A stretch of 64,000 bases of DNA from Archivesica marissinica. Lineage: Eukaryota > Mollusca > Bivalvia > Venerida > Vesicomyidae. A program made the position numbers and the translations under genes. The stretch lies in NCBI GenBank assembly GCA_014843695.1, contig JABXNX010000024.1, positions 1 to 64,000 on the forward strand, read 5' to 3'. The notes beneath the pieces are model-generated. The model ran no database searches. It was not told the DNA's origin and worked only from the letters and a program-made list of their open reading frames with translations. Positions 21,704 through 33,585 of the stretch are shown here, piece by piece (the first letter of the stretch is position 1; each line of letters starts with the position of its first letter).

Positions 21704-21780
21704 ATGGATGCCCCGAGTGTGAAACGCGTTAAATTTCAAACGATGATGAGTAGCTTTTTCCGAAAGAAACCAAAGAAAAG
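21704..21780 (+). CDS. Possible first exon (A')
   Basis: Same 77-nt frame and GTAAGA donor as 2247-2323, with one substitution that changes Ala to Val at codon 6. Confidence 0.35.
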
Positions 21781-22012
21781 GTAAGATAATTGCTCAGAAA
21801 ATAAACATATATTTTGCAGTAACGGTGATATAAAAAAAATTAATACAAAGTCCATTATTAAATTAATTCTACCACGTGTCACGCATGTCTTGTTGGTCTG
21901 GTGAAATTTCATGAGTGGATCCAGAATATTTCCAAACCGCCCCTGATTAAGAGAATACACCAGAACGCCCAGAACGCCCAGAATGCACCTGGTGGATCCA
22001 TTGTTTTCAAAA

Positions 22013-22230
22013 AATTTCGGGGGAGCATGCCCCCGGACCCCCCTAGATGCTAGCCTTCAAATATGTTGCGCCCCCACTAACGTCAAATCCTGTGTCCACC
22101 CCTGATTATATTTATGCAATACAAAGCTTCTATAGAATTCTGCATATCTGTTAGCCTGGGAACAGGCTTCGATATATTTTGCCTTGTCAGTCAAATAAAT
22201 TTATTTTAACACCGAGACTATTAATTGGGC
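22013..22230. mobile_element. A'-specific insertion with GC-rich motif
   Basis: About 220 bp absent from A and B between shared flanks. It opens with GGGGGAGCATGCCCCCGGAC, a palindromic GC-rich motif widespread in marine invertebrate repeats. No ORF. Boundaries approximate. Confidence 0.45.
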
Positions 22231-22448
22231 CATATTGAGTTTCTGATCATATCATCATAAAAATCGACAGACTGGAACCCAGGCTACATCTCTTTACTAC
22301 CTGGTTTACTAGGTCACATTTGTAAGATGATATGAAAGTTGTAAATTTAAGACATCACACCACCTATTGTTGGATGATCAACGGACTGTTTGAGGCCAGG
22401 ATAGAAAGTTGAAAAGAGCTTGAGAAAACCCACATTTAGCAATCATCT

Positions 22449-22785
22449 TACCATCTCACATACTTTCCGGATCAAGGATCAACCTCTGGTTGCATTGGTG
22501 ACAAGCAAGCATGCTGACCACTAATCGAACAAGTACCATCTCACATACTTTCCGGATCAAGGATCAACCCCTGGTTGCATTGGTGACAAGCAATCATGCT
22601 AACCACTAATCGGACAAGTACCATCTCACATACTTTCCGGATCAAGGATCAACCCCTGGTTGCATTGGTGACAAGCAAGCATGCTGACCACTAATCGGAC
22701 AAGTACCATCTCACATACTTTCCGGATCAAGGATCAACCCCTGGTTGCATTGGTGACAAGCAATCATGCTAACCACTAATCGGAC
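22449..22785 (-). repeat. 85-bp array of SINE tRNA-heads, 4 copies (A')
   Basis: Equivalent of 2772-3024 with one additional unit. Confidence 0.8.
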
Positions 22786-23081
22786 AATTAGTATATTATA
22801 TACTTGTATATATTATATATACAAGGAGAGAAACTATATAAGCTCTGCTTCCGTTTTAATCTCTTCCTATATACTTACTACTTTGATTTTGTGTACATAA
22901 ATGGAATAAATATGTGGAATAAATATGTTTAAACCAATTAGTATTTAGTAATAAAAATCTAAATGTTAAATGAAAGATAATCAAATACTATACTAAACTA
23001 TTAATAGTAACAATGCAGCCATTTTGGATCCAATGCATTTTCCCCGCACATGTATGTTCTCCCCAATGCTCTACATCTTAA

Positions 23082-23312
23082 CCCTTGAACTGCTGAATAA
23101 ATGGGAAGGAATGTGCAAACATCATCAATCCAGATCAGCCACGGGGTAAGGCCGTGTCTGATCAGGATCTATGTTGTTTGCTATTCAGCCAAGTGTTTTA
23201 GCTCCACTACCTGATTAGCAAACAGCATAGAGCCTGATCAGATGGCACACTCTGTACCGTATGGTCTGGCTCAATGCTGTTTGCAAATGCGACTTTAGTC
23301 ATGATGAGCAGG
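23082..23312. mobile_element. TTAA-flanked hairpin element (A')
   Basis: Orthologue of 3328-3558, TTAA at 23078-23081 and 23313-23316, same length of 231 bp. Confidence 0.5.
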
Positions 23313-23562
23313 TTAAATGTTAAGATGATATTAGAGATCACATTCCCAAAATTGAAACACTAAAAATAATCTAATATGTGGCACCATAGTTGATCATCTT
23401 GGATTTGACCACAAAGAAAATCAATGCAGATGTTTGACTCAATGTCCTAGAGATGCACAATAAACCTCAGGATTATATGTAGAGTAGCTAAGCAACAAAG
23501 AAAACAATTATATAGCATCAAGTCAGCGATCTTGGTTAGAAGAAAAACAATTCTGCATGGGA

Positions 23563-24213
23563 ATATAATAACATAATAATATAATAACATAATAATATAA
23601 TAACACAATAATATAATAATATAATAATATAATAATATAATAATATAATAACACAATAATATAATAACATAATAATATAATAACACAATAATATAATAAT
23701 ATAATAATATAATAATATAATAATATAATAACACAATAATATAATAATATAATAATATAATAACACAATAATATAATAACACAATAACACATATATAATA
23801 ACATAATAACACATAATATAATAAAACATAATATAATAACACAATAATATATAACACAATAACACAATAACATAATAACACAATAATATAAAACATAATA
23901 ACACAATAACATAATAACACAATAATATAATAACATAATAACACAATAACATAATAACACAATAACATAATAACATAATAACACAATAATATAATAACAT
24001 AATAACACAATAACATAATAACACAATAACATAATAACATAATAACACAATAATATAATAACACAATAATATAATAACACAATAATATAATAACATAATA
24101 ACACAATAACATAATAACACAATAATATAATAACACAATAATATAATAATATAATAATATAATAACACAATAATATAATAACACAATAACACAATAACAT
24201 AATAACACAATAA
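23563..24213. repeat. TAA/TAACA-rich microsatellite (A'), open to gap
   Basis: Longer and richer in ACACAATA than in A or B, running into the N gap. Confidence 0.95.
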
Positions 24214-25213
24214 NNNNNNNNNNNNNNNNNNNNNNNNNNNNNNNNNNNNNNNNNNNNNNNNNNNNNNNNNNNNNNNNNNNNNNNNNNNNNNNNNNNNNNN
24301 NNNNNNNNNNNNNNNNNNNNNNNNNNNNNNNNNNNNNNNNNNNNNNNNNNNNNNNNNNNNNNNNNNNNNNNNNNNNNNNNNNNNNNNNNNNNNNNNNNNN
24401 NNNNNNNNNNNNNNNNNNNNNNNNNNNNNNNNNNNNNNNNNNNNNNNNNNNNNNNNNNNNNNNNNNNNNNNNNNNNNNNNNNNNNNNNNNNNNNNNNNNN
24501 NNNNNNNNNNNNNNNNNNNNNNNNNNNNNNNNNNNNNNNNNNNNNNNNNNNNNNNNNNNNNNNNNNNNNNNNNNNNNNNNNNNNNNNNNNNNNNNNNNNN
24601 NNNNNNNNNNNNNNNNNNNNNNNNNNNNNNNNNNNNNNNNNNNNNNNNNNNNNNNNNNNNNNNNNNNNNNNNNNNNNNNNNNNNNNNNNNNNNNNNNNNN
24701 NNNNNNNNNNNNNNNNNNNNNNNNNNNNNNNNNNNNNNNNNNNNNNNNNNNNNNNNNNNNNNNNNNNNNNNNNNNNNNNNNNNNNNNNNNNNNNNNNNNN
24801 NNNNNNNNNNNNNNNNNNNNNNNNNNNNNNNNNNNNNNNNNNNNNNNNNNNNNNNNNNNNNNNNNNNNNNNNNNNNNNNNNNNNNNNNNNNNNNNNNNNN
24901 NNNNNNNNNNNNNNNNNNNNNNNNNNNNNNNNNNNNNNNNNNNNNNNNNNNNNNNNNNNNNNNNNNNNNNNNNNNNNNNNNNNNNNNNNNNNNNNNNNNN
25001 NNNNNNNNNNNNNNNNNNNNNNNNNNNNNNNNNNNNNNNNNNNNNNNNNNNNNNNNNNNNNNNNNNNNNNNNNNNNNNNNNNNNNNNNNNNNNNNNNNNN
25101 NNNNNNNNNNNNNNNNNNNNNNNNNNNNNNNNNNNNNNNNNNNNNNNNNNNNNNNNNNNNNNNNNNNNNNNNNNNNNNNNNNNNNNNNNNNNNNNNNNNN
25201 NNNNNNNNNNNNN
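24214..25213. other. Assembly gap, 1000 N
   Basis: Exactly 1000 undetermined bases. The round size suggests a placeholder, so true length is unknown. By synteny the A' TLR would fall here. Confidence 1.
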
Positions 25214-27445
25214 TATACATAGAGAATATTAGCTTTTCCTGTATGCATGAAACTGTTATATTATATACATAAAGAATATTAGCTTTTCCTTTATGCATGA
25301 AACTGTTATATTATATACATAGAGAATATTAGCTTCTCCTGTATGCATGAAACTGTTATATTATATACATAAAGAATATTAGCTTTTCCTTTATGCATGA
25401 AACTGTTATATTATATACATAGAGAATATTAGCTTTTCCTGTATGCATGAAACTGTTATATTATATACATAGAGAATATTAGCTTTTCCTGTATGCATGA
25501 AACTGTTATATTATATACATAAAGAATATTAGCTTTTCCTGTATGCATGAAACTGTTATATTATATACATAGAGAATATTAGCTTTTCCTGTATGCATGA
25601 AACTGTTATATTATATACATAAAGAATATTAGCTTTTCCTTTATGCATGAAACTGTTATATTATATACATAGAGAATATTAGCTTTTCCTGTATGCATGA
25701 AACTGTTATATTATATACATAGAGAATATTAGCTTTTCCTTTATGCATGAAACTGTTATATTATATACATAGAGAATATTAGCTTTTCCTGTATGCATGA
25801 AACTGTTATATTATATACATAAAGAATATTAGCTTTTCCTTTATGCATGAAACTGTTATATTATATACATAGAGAATATTAGCTTTTCCTGTATGCATGA
25901 AACTGTTATATTATATACATAGAGAATATTAGCTTTTCCTGTATGCATGAAACTGTTATATTATATACATAAAGAATATTAGCTTTTCCTTTATGCATGA
26001 AACTGTTATATTATATACATAGAGAATATTAGCTTTTCCTGTATGCATGAAACTGTTATATTATATACATAAAGAATATTAGCTTTTCCTTTATGCATGA
26101 AACTGTTATATTATATACATAGAGAATATTAGCTTTTCCTGTATGCATGAAACTGTTATATTATATACATAGAGAATATTAGCTTTTCCTTTATGCATGA
26201 AACTGTTATATTATATACATAAAGAATATTAGCTTTTCCTTTATGCATGAAACTGTTATATTATATACATAAAGAATATTAGCTTTTCCTGTATGCATGA
26301 AACTGTTATATTATATACATAAAGAATATTAGCTTTTCCTTTATGCATGAAACTGTTATATTATATACATAAAGAATATTAGCTTTTCCTTTATGCATGA
26401 AACTGTTATATTATATACATAGAGAATATTAGCTTTTCCTGTATGCATGAAACTGTTATATTATATACATAAAAATATTAGCTTTTCCTTTATGCATGAA
26501 ACTGTTATATTATATACATAGAGAATATTAGCTTTTCCTGTATGCATGAAACTGTTATATTATATACATAAAGAATATTAGCTTTTCCTGTATGCATGAA
26601 ACTGTTATATTATATACATAAAGAATATTAGCTTTTCCTTTATGCATGAAACTGTTATATTATATACATAAAGAATATTAGCTTTTCCTTTATGCATGAA
26701 ACTGTTATATTATATACATAGAGAATATTAGCTTTTCCTGTATGCATGAAACTGTTATATTATATACATAAAGAATATTAGCTTTTCCTGTATGCATGAA
26801 ACTGTTATATTATATACATAAAGAATATTAGCTTTTCCTGTATGCATGAAACTGTTATATTATATACATAGAGAATATTAGCTTTTCCTGTATGCATGAA
26901 ACTGTTATATTATATACATAAAGAATATTAGCTTTTCCTGTATGCATGAAACTGTTATATTATATACATAAAGAATATTAGCTTTTCCTTTATGCATGAA
27001 ACTGTTATATTATATACATAAAGAATATTAGCTTTTCCTTTATGCATGAAACTGTTATATTATATACATAAAGAATATTAGCTTTTCCTTTATGCATGAA
27101 ACTGTTATATTATATACATAAAGAATATTAGCTTTTCCTTTATGCATGAAACTGTTATATTATATACATAGAGAATATTAGCTTTTCCTGTATGCATGAA
27201 ACTGTTATATTATATACATAAAGAATATTAGCTTTTCCTGTATGCATGAAACTGTTATATTATATACATAAATAATATTAGCTTTTCCTGTATGCATGAA
27301 ACTGTTATATTATATACATAAAGAATATTAGCTTTTCCTGTATGCATGAAACTGTTATATTATATACATAAAGAATATTAGCTTTTCCTTTATGCATGAA
27401 ACTGCTATATTATATACATAAAGAATATTAGCTTTTCCTTTATGC
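25214..27445. repeat. 50-bp satellite, about 45 units
   Basis: Very homogeneous units containing GAATATTAGCTTTTCCT and ATGCATGAAACTGTTATA; variation is almost confined to G/A in CATAGAG/CATAAAG and G/T before TATGCATG. Left end is at the gap. Confidence 0.95.
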
Positions 27446-27548
27446 TTTCCAATGGATAAGTTATCTCAGTGGAAGAGGGCATTTTCTCTGCCACTACTTG
27501 AGTTTCGTATTCCTCCGTGGTTGGATGTACTTTTGTAGTTTAACTGTT

Positions 27549-27790
27549 GGCTGTCCGATTAGCGCAGTGGTTAGCATGCTCGCTTCTCACCAATGCAAAC
27601 CGGGTTTGATACTCGCACCGGGAAGTATGTGAGATGGTCGATGGTTGCCAGATCGGACAGGTGGGTTTTCTCTGGGTACTCCGGTTTCCTCCCACACGAA
27701 TGACCACATTTACGCTTTCATCCGCGCCAACGAGAGTGATTAATATAAGTTGTTAAAACTTGCTTCGCAATCGTTGTAAAATAAATAAAG
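27549..27790 (+). mobile_element. tRNA-derived SINE, family 4
   Basis: Head GTCCGATTAGCGCAGTGGTT (box A) and a box B-like GGGTTTGATACTCGC, central GGTTTCCTCCCACACG, and tail GAGTGATTAATATAAGTTG followed by an ATAAATAAAG end. The same head is amplified in the 85-bp arrays, and the tail is shared with family 2. Confidence 0.8.
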
Positions 27791-27795
27791 TTTAA

Positions 27796-28004
27796 CCCAT
27801 TCAACCCCAAGTAACTGACACGGACTGGTGCATGCTATTTTTAGACCAATAAATTAATAAGAAAATTACATTTGGACCAGTTCATTTATCAAAATGGGTA
27901 ATTTTATCTAAAAATAGTAATAATTATTACTGGCAAAAAAGTGCAGATCCTGATGAGATGGCTCTTTTCATAAGCCTATTTAGAGGCCTGTGGGGTTGAA
28001 AGGG
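27796..28004. mobile_element. TTAA-flanked piggyBac-like MITE 1
   Basis: TTAA at 27792-27795 and 28005-28008; ends CCCATTCAACCCC and GGGGTTGAAAGGG. Non-coding. Confidence 0.7.
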
Positions 28005-28008
28005 TTAA

Positions 28009-28293
28009 TTAAACTGTATTTTAACTATTTTCTGACAATCATGAACAGCTACGGTGATTATTAAGTAATAATTATATTCCAATGAATTTATTTAGTCTGT
28101 AGTTTTTAGTATATATTACTAAATTCACACTAACATAAGTGGTTGTGTGGTTGTGGAATGTAGTGAAATGAGGCTCCAGACAGGGTCATTTAAAACGGAT
28201 TAAATTTGATAACAATTATTATATTAGCCAAAATCATTGAAAATTATAAAAGAAAATGATGTGTGTATTAGTGTAAGTTAGGATTTGATTTCA
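28009..28293. other. Unassigned AT-rich spacer
   Basis: Nothing recognised between MITE 1 and MITE 2. Confidence 0.4.
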
Positions 28294-28297
28294 TTAA

Positions 28298-28531
28298 CCC
28301 TTTCAACACCACAGACCTCTAAATAGGCTATCAAAAAAGTGTAGATCCAGATGAGCCGGCTCGTGATGAGCCGTCTCATCAGGATCTGCACTTTTTGCCA
28401 GTAATATTACTATTTTAGACAAAATTACCCATTTTGATAAATGAACTGGTCCAAATGTAATTTTCTTATTCATTTTATTGGTCTAAAAATATCATGGACC
28501 AGTCCATGTCAGTTACTTGGTGTTGAATGGG
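28298..28531. mobile_element. TTAA-flanked piggyBac-like MITE 2 (inverted)
   Basis: TTAA at 28294-28297 and 28532-28535. Same element as MITE 1 and 3 in the opposite orientation, with a GAGCCGGCTCGTGATGAGCC-type central palindrome. Confidence 0.7.
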
Positions 28532-28666
28532 TTAAGTGTTAACCAAAATTTGTATTTCCTTGAGTGGTGTTAAAATATCCTCTATTTCTAATAACCAAAT
28601 TCGTTGGAATGGGACACAAATATAGATCTACATAGAAACTACCGGGCATTTGCTTCTCTTTCTTAA

Positions 28667-28899
28667 CCCATTCAACACCAAGTAACTGACATGGACTGGT
28701 CCATGATATTCATAAACCAATAAATGAATCAGAAAATCACATTTGGACAAGTTCATTTATCAAAATGGGTAATTATGTCTAAAAATAGTCATATCACTGG
28801 CAAAAAGTGCAGATCCTGATGAGATGGCTCGTCACGAGCCGGCTCATCTGGATCTACACTTTTTGTAAGCCTATTTAGAGGTCTGTGGTGTTGAAAGGG
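28667..28899. mobile_element. TTAA-flanked piggyBac-like MITE 3
   Basis: TTAA at 28663-28666 and 28900-28903, ends CCCATTCAACACC and GGTGTTGAAAGGG. Its right part is identical to window positions 1-117. Confidence 0.75.
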
Positions 28900-28903
28900 T
28901 TAA

Positions 28904-29340
28904 TGAACATAATTATATAATAATGTCTTGTAATATAGAGTAGTGGACCTATGCTCGCGGTAACCTTATGCTCCCGGTATTTCCCGAGAATAGTACTTAT
29001 GCAGATACCCGACTTTCCTTGCCTGCAACGGAGATGACCAATGATATGCTTTCACATTATCCGTATCAATAGCCATGCATGCGGATCACGTGACAAATCC
29101 GGCAGCCGATACCAAAAAAATTCTATATTTAGAAAATGACCACGCAATAAATATCGCAAAATCACCACCTAGAATAGTATGTGTTGTTCTGAAAAATAAT
29201 GTGAAGAATTGATTTTAACACAATTTGTTCAATAACGAGGACTAAAAATGAAGATCTGAGTGTGATGCATGTTTACACTATGAATGTTTACCAAATCACG
29301 AGCAGATCAATGTTAACCTCAGCATCATGGTCAACTCAAA
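28904..29340. other. Unassigned intergenic sequence (copy B)
   Basis: Collinear with 122-558; no gene seen. Confidence 0.4.
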
Positions 29341-29592
29341 GCGGCTATGCTTGAGGTGCCGAGAGGAATAAGATGGGCGGCTATGCTTGAGGTGCTGAGA
29401 GGAATAAGATTGGCGGCTATGCTTGAGGTGCTGAGAGGAATAAGATGGGCGGCTATGTTTGAGGTGCTGAGAGGAATAAGATGTGTGGCTATGCTTGAGG
29501 TGCCGAGAGGAATAAGATGGGTGGCTATGCTTGAGGTGCCGAGAGGAATAAGATGTGTGGCTATGCTTGAGGTGTCGAGAGGAATAAGATGG
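29341..29592. repeat. 36-bp minisatellite, 7 copies (copy B)
   Basis: Same variant order as copy A but with the first unit missing. Confidence 0.95.
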
Positions 29593-30227
29593 TGTAAGTC
29601 AGGTTGTTAGCACTGTTGTAAGTGTTAAACATTTTAATAAATATTTTGTTGAACTATTTTATGTTTCTGTTCTAATTGACTTATATAAATTCCAAACATA
29701 GTATTACAGAAATATACCCTATAGCGAAAACAGTACCTGCAGGTAAATTCTTCTTCTACTAAATAATTTTGTGATTTTCAAGACTATACATGGTTATTTG
29801 TTCAATGTTAACTATGGTTAAGTAATGAAGTATGGTATACCGCGAGGATAGGTTCACTTCGGACTGAATTTACTGCTGTTTACGTATGCCTCGATTGCCA
29901 GCATGGTGACACAAGTCACGTGATGACGCCAAAAAACAGCATTTCCACTAGAATGGAGTAACCTTTGCTCGCAGTATTTTGCATAAAGATAAAGAACAGA
30001 AAAACTTAACGTTCTGGTTTTTTCTCCCAAAATGTAATGTTAACCTTGAATGAAGTTTGGCGTGTATTGTATAGTAAGATTGAGTAATAAACAACTGTCC
30101 ATTCCTGGTTGTGTTAACCATTTCGGAAATTCCTGCTTTAACTGTTGGGAGTTTGTAGATCTCATAAACCTTGTTTACTGATGCAAATCAATTACTCAAA
30201 TTCTTTCCGATGAATGTGTACTAACAA
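29593..30227. other. Unassigned spacer (copy B)
   Basis: 29593-29820 is visibly diverged from A and A' while the remainder matches A closely. No gene seen. Confidence 0.4.
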
Positions 30228-30238
30228 TGCTCTTTATA

Positions 30239-30505
30239 TTAGGTTATATTTCGGGTTTTATGCCTGCATCAGCACCATTTTGGGCTATATCGCCGGCGGG
30301 CAGTTTACCTAACAACACCTTTCCTGGGCAGGCTCCAGCGGTTAACCAGTACTTGGGGGTGCACCAACCTCCGTAAGAAACTGCCAACTTTTTCATATAA
30401 ATGAGACATGGTCTGAGCGGGGCTCAATCCCGTGACCATCAGCGATGATAGGTTACAGTGGTATACAAGTCAGCGACCTTAACCACTCGACCACGGAGGC
30501 GGACC
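30239..30505 (-). mobile_element. tRNA-derived SINE, family 1 (copy B)
   Basis: Orthologue of 1517-1783 with the same target duplication (30228-30238, 30506-30516). Confidence 0.85.
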
Positions 30506-30516
30506 TGCTCTTTATA

Positions 30517-30968
30517 AGCGAAAACATTTTTTGGGCTTTTTGCGATGTAATGTCGCTTTAAGACAAGTATGAATGTCTTGTGTGTGAGTTTCTTGTGTAT
30601 CGCTTTTAAATAACATGCAGAATCGCATGATTCAGATCCCTAGAAGCTCTAATCTGCCTGCCATCACTATGTGTCAAATCCGGCACGCGCCCGCCCCCCT
30701 AAAATCGCCGGAGCATAGGTAACTAATGTGCCGTATTTTGCGTTAAAAATGTAATATGCAAAAATAATTCTCGCTACGCTCGTACAATATATTTTATAAC
30801 TGATTTGTTGATAAAAGTGTGCCTACGGTGTCTGCAACAAATATACCAAACTGTCATGTGTTTGAGTCTGTGTCGCATGTTCAAATCTGTCCCGGCAACT
30901 ATCCGCACTTGACATTCTGTAGAGGATGACGTCACTCGATGCTGTCAATCTAGTCTATCAAAACAATA
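30517..30968. other. Unassigned spacer with CRE (copy B)
   Basis: Collinear with 1795-2246, with the TGACGTCA near 30927. Confidence 0.4.
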
Positions 30969-31045
30969 ATGGATGCCCCGAGTGCGAAACGCGTTAAATT
31001 TCAAACGATGATGAGTAGCTTTTTCCGAAAGAAACCAAAGAAAAG
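30969..31045 (+). CDS. Possible first exon (copy B)
   Basis: Identical in frame and donor to 2247-2323. Confidence 0.35.
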
Positions 31046-31493
31046 GTAAGAAAATTGCTCAGAAAATAAACATATATTTTGCAGTAACGGTGATATAAAA
31101 AATTTTTAATACAAAGTCCATTATTAAATTAATTCTACCACGTGTCACGCATGTCTTGTTGGTCTGGTGAAATTTCATGCGCGGATCCAGAATATTTCTC
31201 AGGGGTTCCAAACCGCCCCTGATTAATAGAATACACCAGAACGCCCAGAATGCACCTGGTGGATCCATTGTTTTCAACATTGGGCGGTATTAAGTTTCTG
31301 ATCATATCATTTTGCCAAAATTGAAAAATCGACAGGCTGGAACCCAGGCTACATCTCTTTACTACCGGGTTTACTAGGTCACATTTAAGACATCATACCA
31401 CCTATTATTGGATGATCAACAGACTGTTTGAGGCCAGGATAGAAAGTTGAAAAGAGTTTGAGAAAACCCACATGTCCGATCTAGCAATCATCA
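31046..31493. other. Unassigned intron-like sequence (copy B)
   Basis: Collinear with 2324-2771; ends in antisense SINE body. Confidence 0.4.
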
Positions 31494-31745
31494 TACCATC
31501 TCACATACTCTCCGGATCAAGGATCAACCCCTGGTTGCATTGGTGACAAGCAAACATGCTAACCACTAATCGGACAAGTACCATCTCACATACTTTCCGG
31601 ATCAAGGATCAACCCCTGGTTGCATTGGTGACAAGCAATCATGCTAACCACTAATAGGACAAGTACCATCTCACATACTTTCCGGATCAAGGATCAACCC
31701 CTGGTTGCATTGGTGACAAGCAATCATGCTAACCACTAATCGGAC
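31494..31745 (-). repeat. 85-bp array of SINE tRNA-heads, 3 copies (copy B)
   Basis: Equivalent of 2772-3024. Confidence 0.8.
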
Positions 31746-32049
31746 AATTAGTATATTATATACTTGTATAATTATATTATATATTCAAGGAGAGAAACTC
31801 TGCTCTGCTTCCGTTTTAATCCTTTCCTATATACTTAGTACTTTGATTTTGTGTACATGTGTTGTTTTGTGAATGTATATAGTGGAATAAATATGTTTAC
31901 ACCAATTAGTATTTAGTAATAAAAATCTAAATATTAAATGAAAGATAATCAAATACTATACTAAACTATTAATAGTAACAATGCAGCCATTTTGGATCCA
32001 ATGCATTTCCCCCGCACATGTATGTTCTCCCCAATGCTCTACATCTTAA

Positions 32050-32280
32050 CCCTTGAACTGCTGAATAAATGGGAAGGAATGTGCAAACATCATAAATCCA
32101 GATCAGCCACGGGGTAAGGCCGTGTCTGATCAGGATCTATGTTGTTTGCTATTCAGCCAAGTGTTTTAGCTCCACTACCTGATTAGCAAACAGCATAGAG
32201 CCTGATCAGATGGCACGCTCTGTACCGTATGGTCTGGCTCAATGCTGTTTGCAAATGCGACTTTAGTCATGATGAGCAGG
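32050..32280. mobile_element. TTAA-flanked hairpin element (copy B)
   Basis: Orthologue of 3328-3558; TTAA at 32046-32049 and 32281-32284. Confidence 0.5.
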
Positions 32281-32529
32281 TTAAATGTTAAGATGATATT
32301 AGAGATCACATTCCCAAAATTGAAACACTAAACATAATCTAATATGTGGCACCATTGTTGACCATCTTGGATTTGACGACAAAGAAAATCAACGCAGATG
32401 TTTGACTCAATGTCCTAGAGATGCACAATAAACTTCAGGATTATAAGTAGAGTAGCTAAGCAACAAAGAAAACAATTATATAGCATCAAGTCAGCGATCT
32501 TGGTTAGAAGAAAAACAATTCTGCATGGG

Positions 32530-32858
32530 AATATAATAACATAATAATATAATAACATAATAATATAATAACATAATAACATAATAATATAATAATATAA
32601 TAACACAATAACATAATAATATAATAATATAATAACACAATAATATAATAATATAATAACACAATAATATAATAATATAATAACATAATAACATAATAAT
32701 ATAATAACATAATAATATAATAACACAATAATATAATAACATAATAATATAATAACACAATAATATAATAACACAATAATATAATAACATAATAATATAA
32801 TAATAAAATAACACAATAACATAATAACATAATAATATAATAACATAATAATATAATA
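32530..32858. repeat. TAA/TAACA-rich microsatellite (copy B)
   Basis: Equivalent of 3809-4219 but shorter and in a different order. Confidence 0.95.
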
Positions 32859-32979
32859 TTAAAGACTTTACTTCTTTATTGAGTGCACATTAATATCCTA
32901 CACTGATAACTTGTATTAAGATATTTGAAGCGGATTACGGTAGCTATATGTACAATTGAAACATTGAATGAAAAATAAC

Positions 32980-33121
32980 GAAATGCTAAAAGCAATCTAT
33001 TTAGAAATGCTGAAAGCAATCTATTTAGAAATGCTAAAAGCAATCTATTTAGAAATGCTGAAAGCAATCTATTTAGAAACGCTGAAAGCAATCTATTTAG
33101 AAACGCTAAAAATAATCTATT
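32980..33121. repeat. 24-bp tandem repeat upstream of TLR (copy B)
   Basis: About six units, GAAAGCAATCTATTTAGAAA type. Confidence 0.85.
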
Positions 33122-33530
33122 TTTAGTAACAAAAGCGGTCATTTTGGATGCAAGGACTATTTTTTGGCGTTATCAATACTCTTCTCAAAGTCCTATGGAT
33201 AAATAGCATGCTGATATCTTGTGCAGTAATCCCAACATAATTTATTTAAGAAAAGTCAACCATCTATAATCAGAAAAAAATTATCTTCATGTAAACATTG
33301 TGTCCACACACACAGTAGAATTATGCGCTGCTGACTCCGATGCTGGGAGAATCACAATATCTTCCTGGTCTTTCGTTACTGCCACTGAGCTAAAAATTAA
33401 GCATCTAAAAGTATCTAATGCCACCAGTAAGGGCCTCACTAATAGTCAAGTGTAATTCTCAATGAAAAGCAGTGGTTTATCACTTTGCATGAGATACTTA
33501 TGGTATACGAGTTTTCTACTGGTTGTGTGA
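33122..33530. other. TLR 5' flank (copy B)
   Basis: No other gene. Differs from A by a small insertion near 33411-33440. Confidence 0.4.
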
Positions 33531-33539
33531 TATATATAA
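33531..33539 (+). promoter_or_regulatory. TATA-like element of intact TLR
   Basis: TATATATAA at 47-55 bases before the ATG. It would place transcription start close to the coding region; consensus-based only. Confidence 0.35.
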
Positions 33540-33585
33540 TGACGAAATACGGATAACGTCTAATTGGAAATAACTCAGAATCAAA

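Larger units (their letters stand above)
14539..24213. repeat. Segmental duplication copy A' (partial, ends at gap)
   Basis: Starts inside the 36-bp minisatellite and repeats the copy A order: minisatellite, SINE, possible first exon, 85-bp array, hairpin element, TAA-rich tract. It is interrupted by a 4.6-kb nested LINE insertion at 16702-21331 and carries about 220 bp (about 22013-22230) absent from A and B. It runs into the N gap before the point where the TLR would start, so a third TLR is either hidden in the gap or missing. Confidence 0.8.

Noticed and set aside
25214..27445. CRISPR-like array
   Set aside because: Contiguous tandem units with no unique spacers, in a eukaryotic genome.
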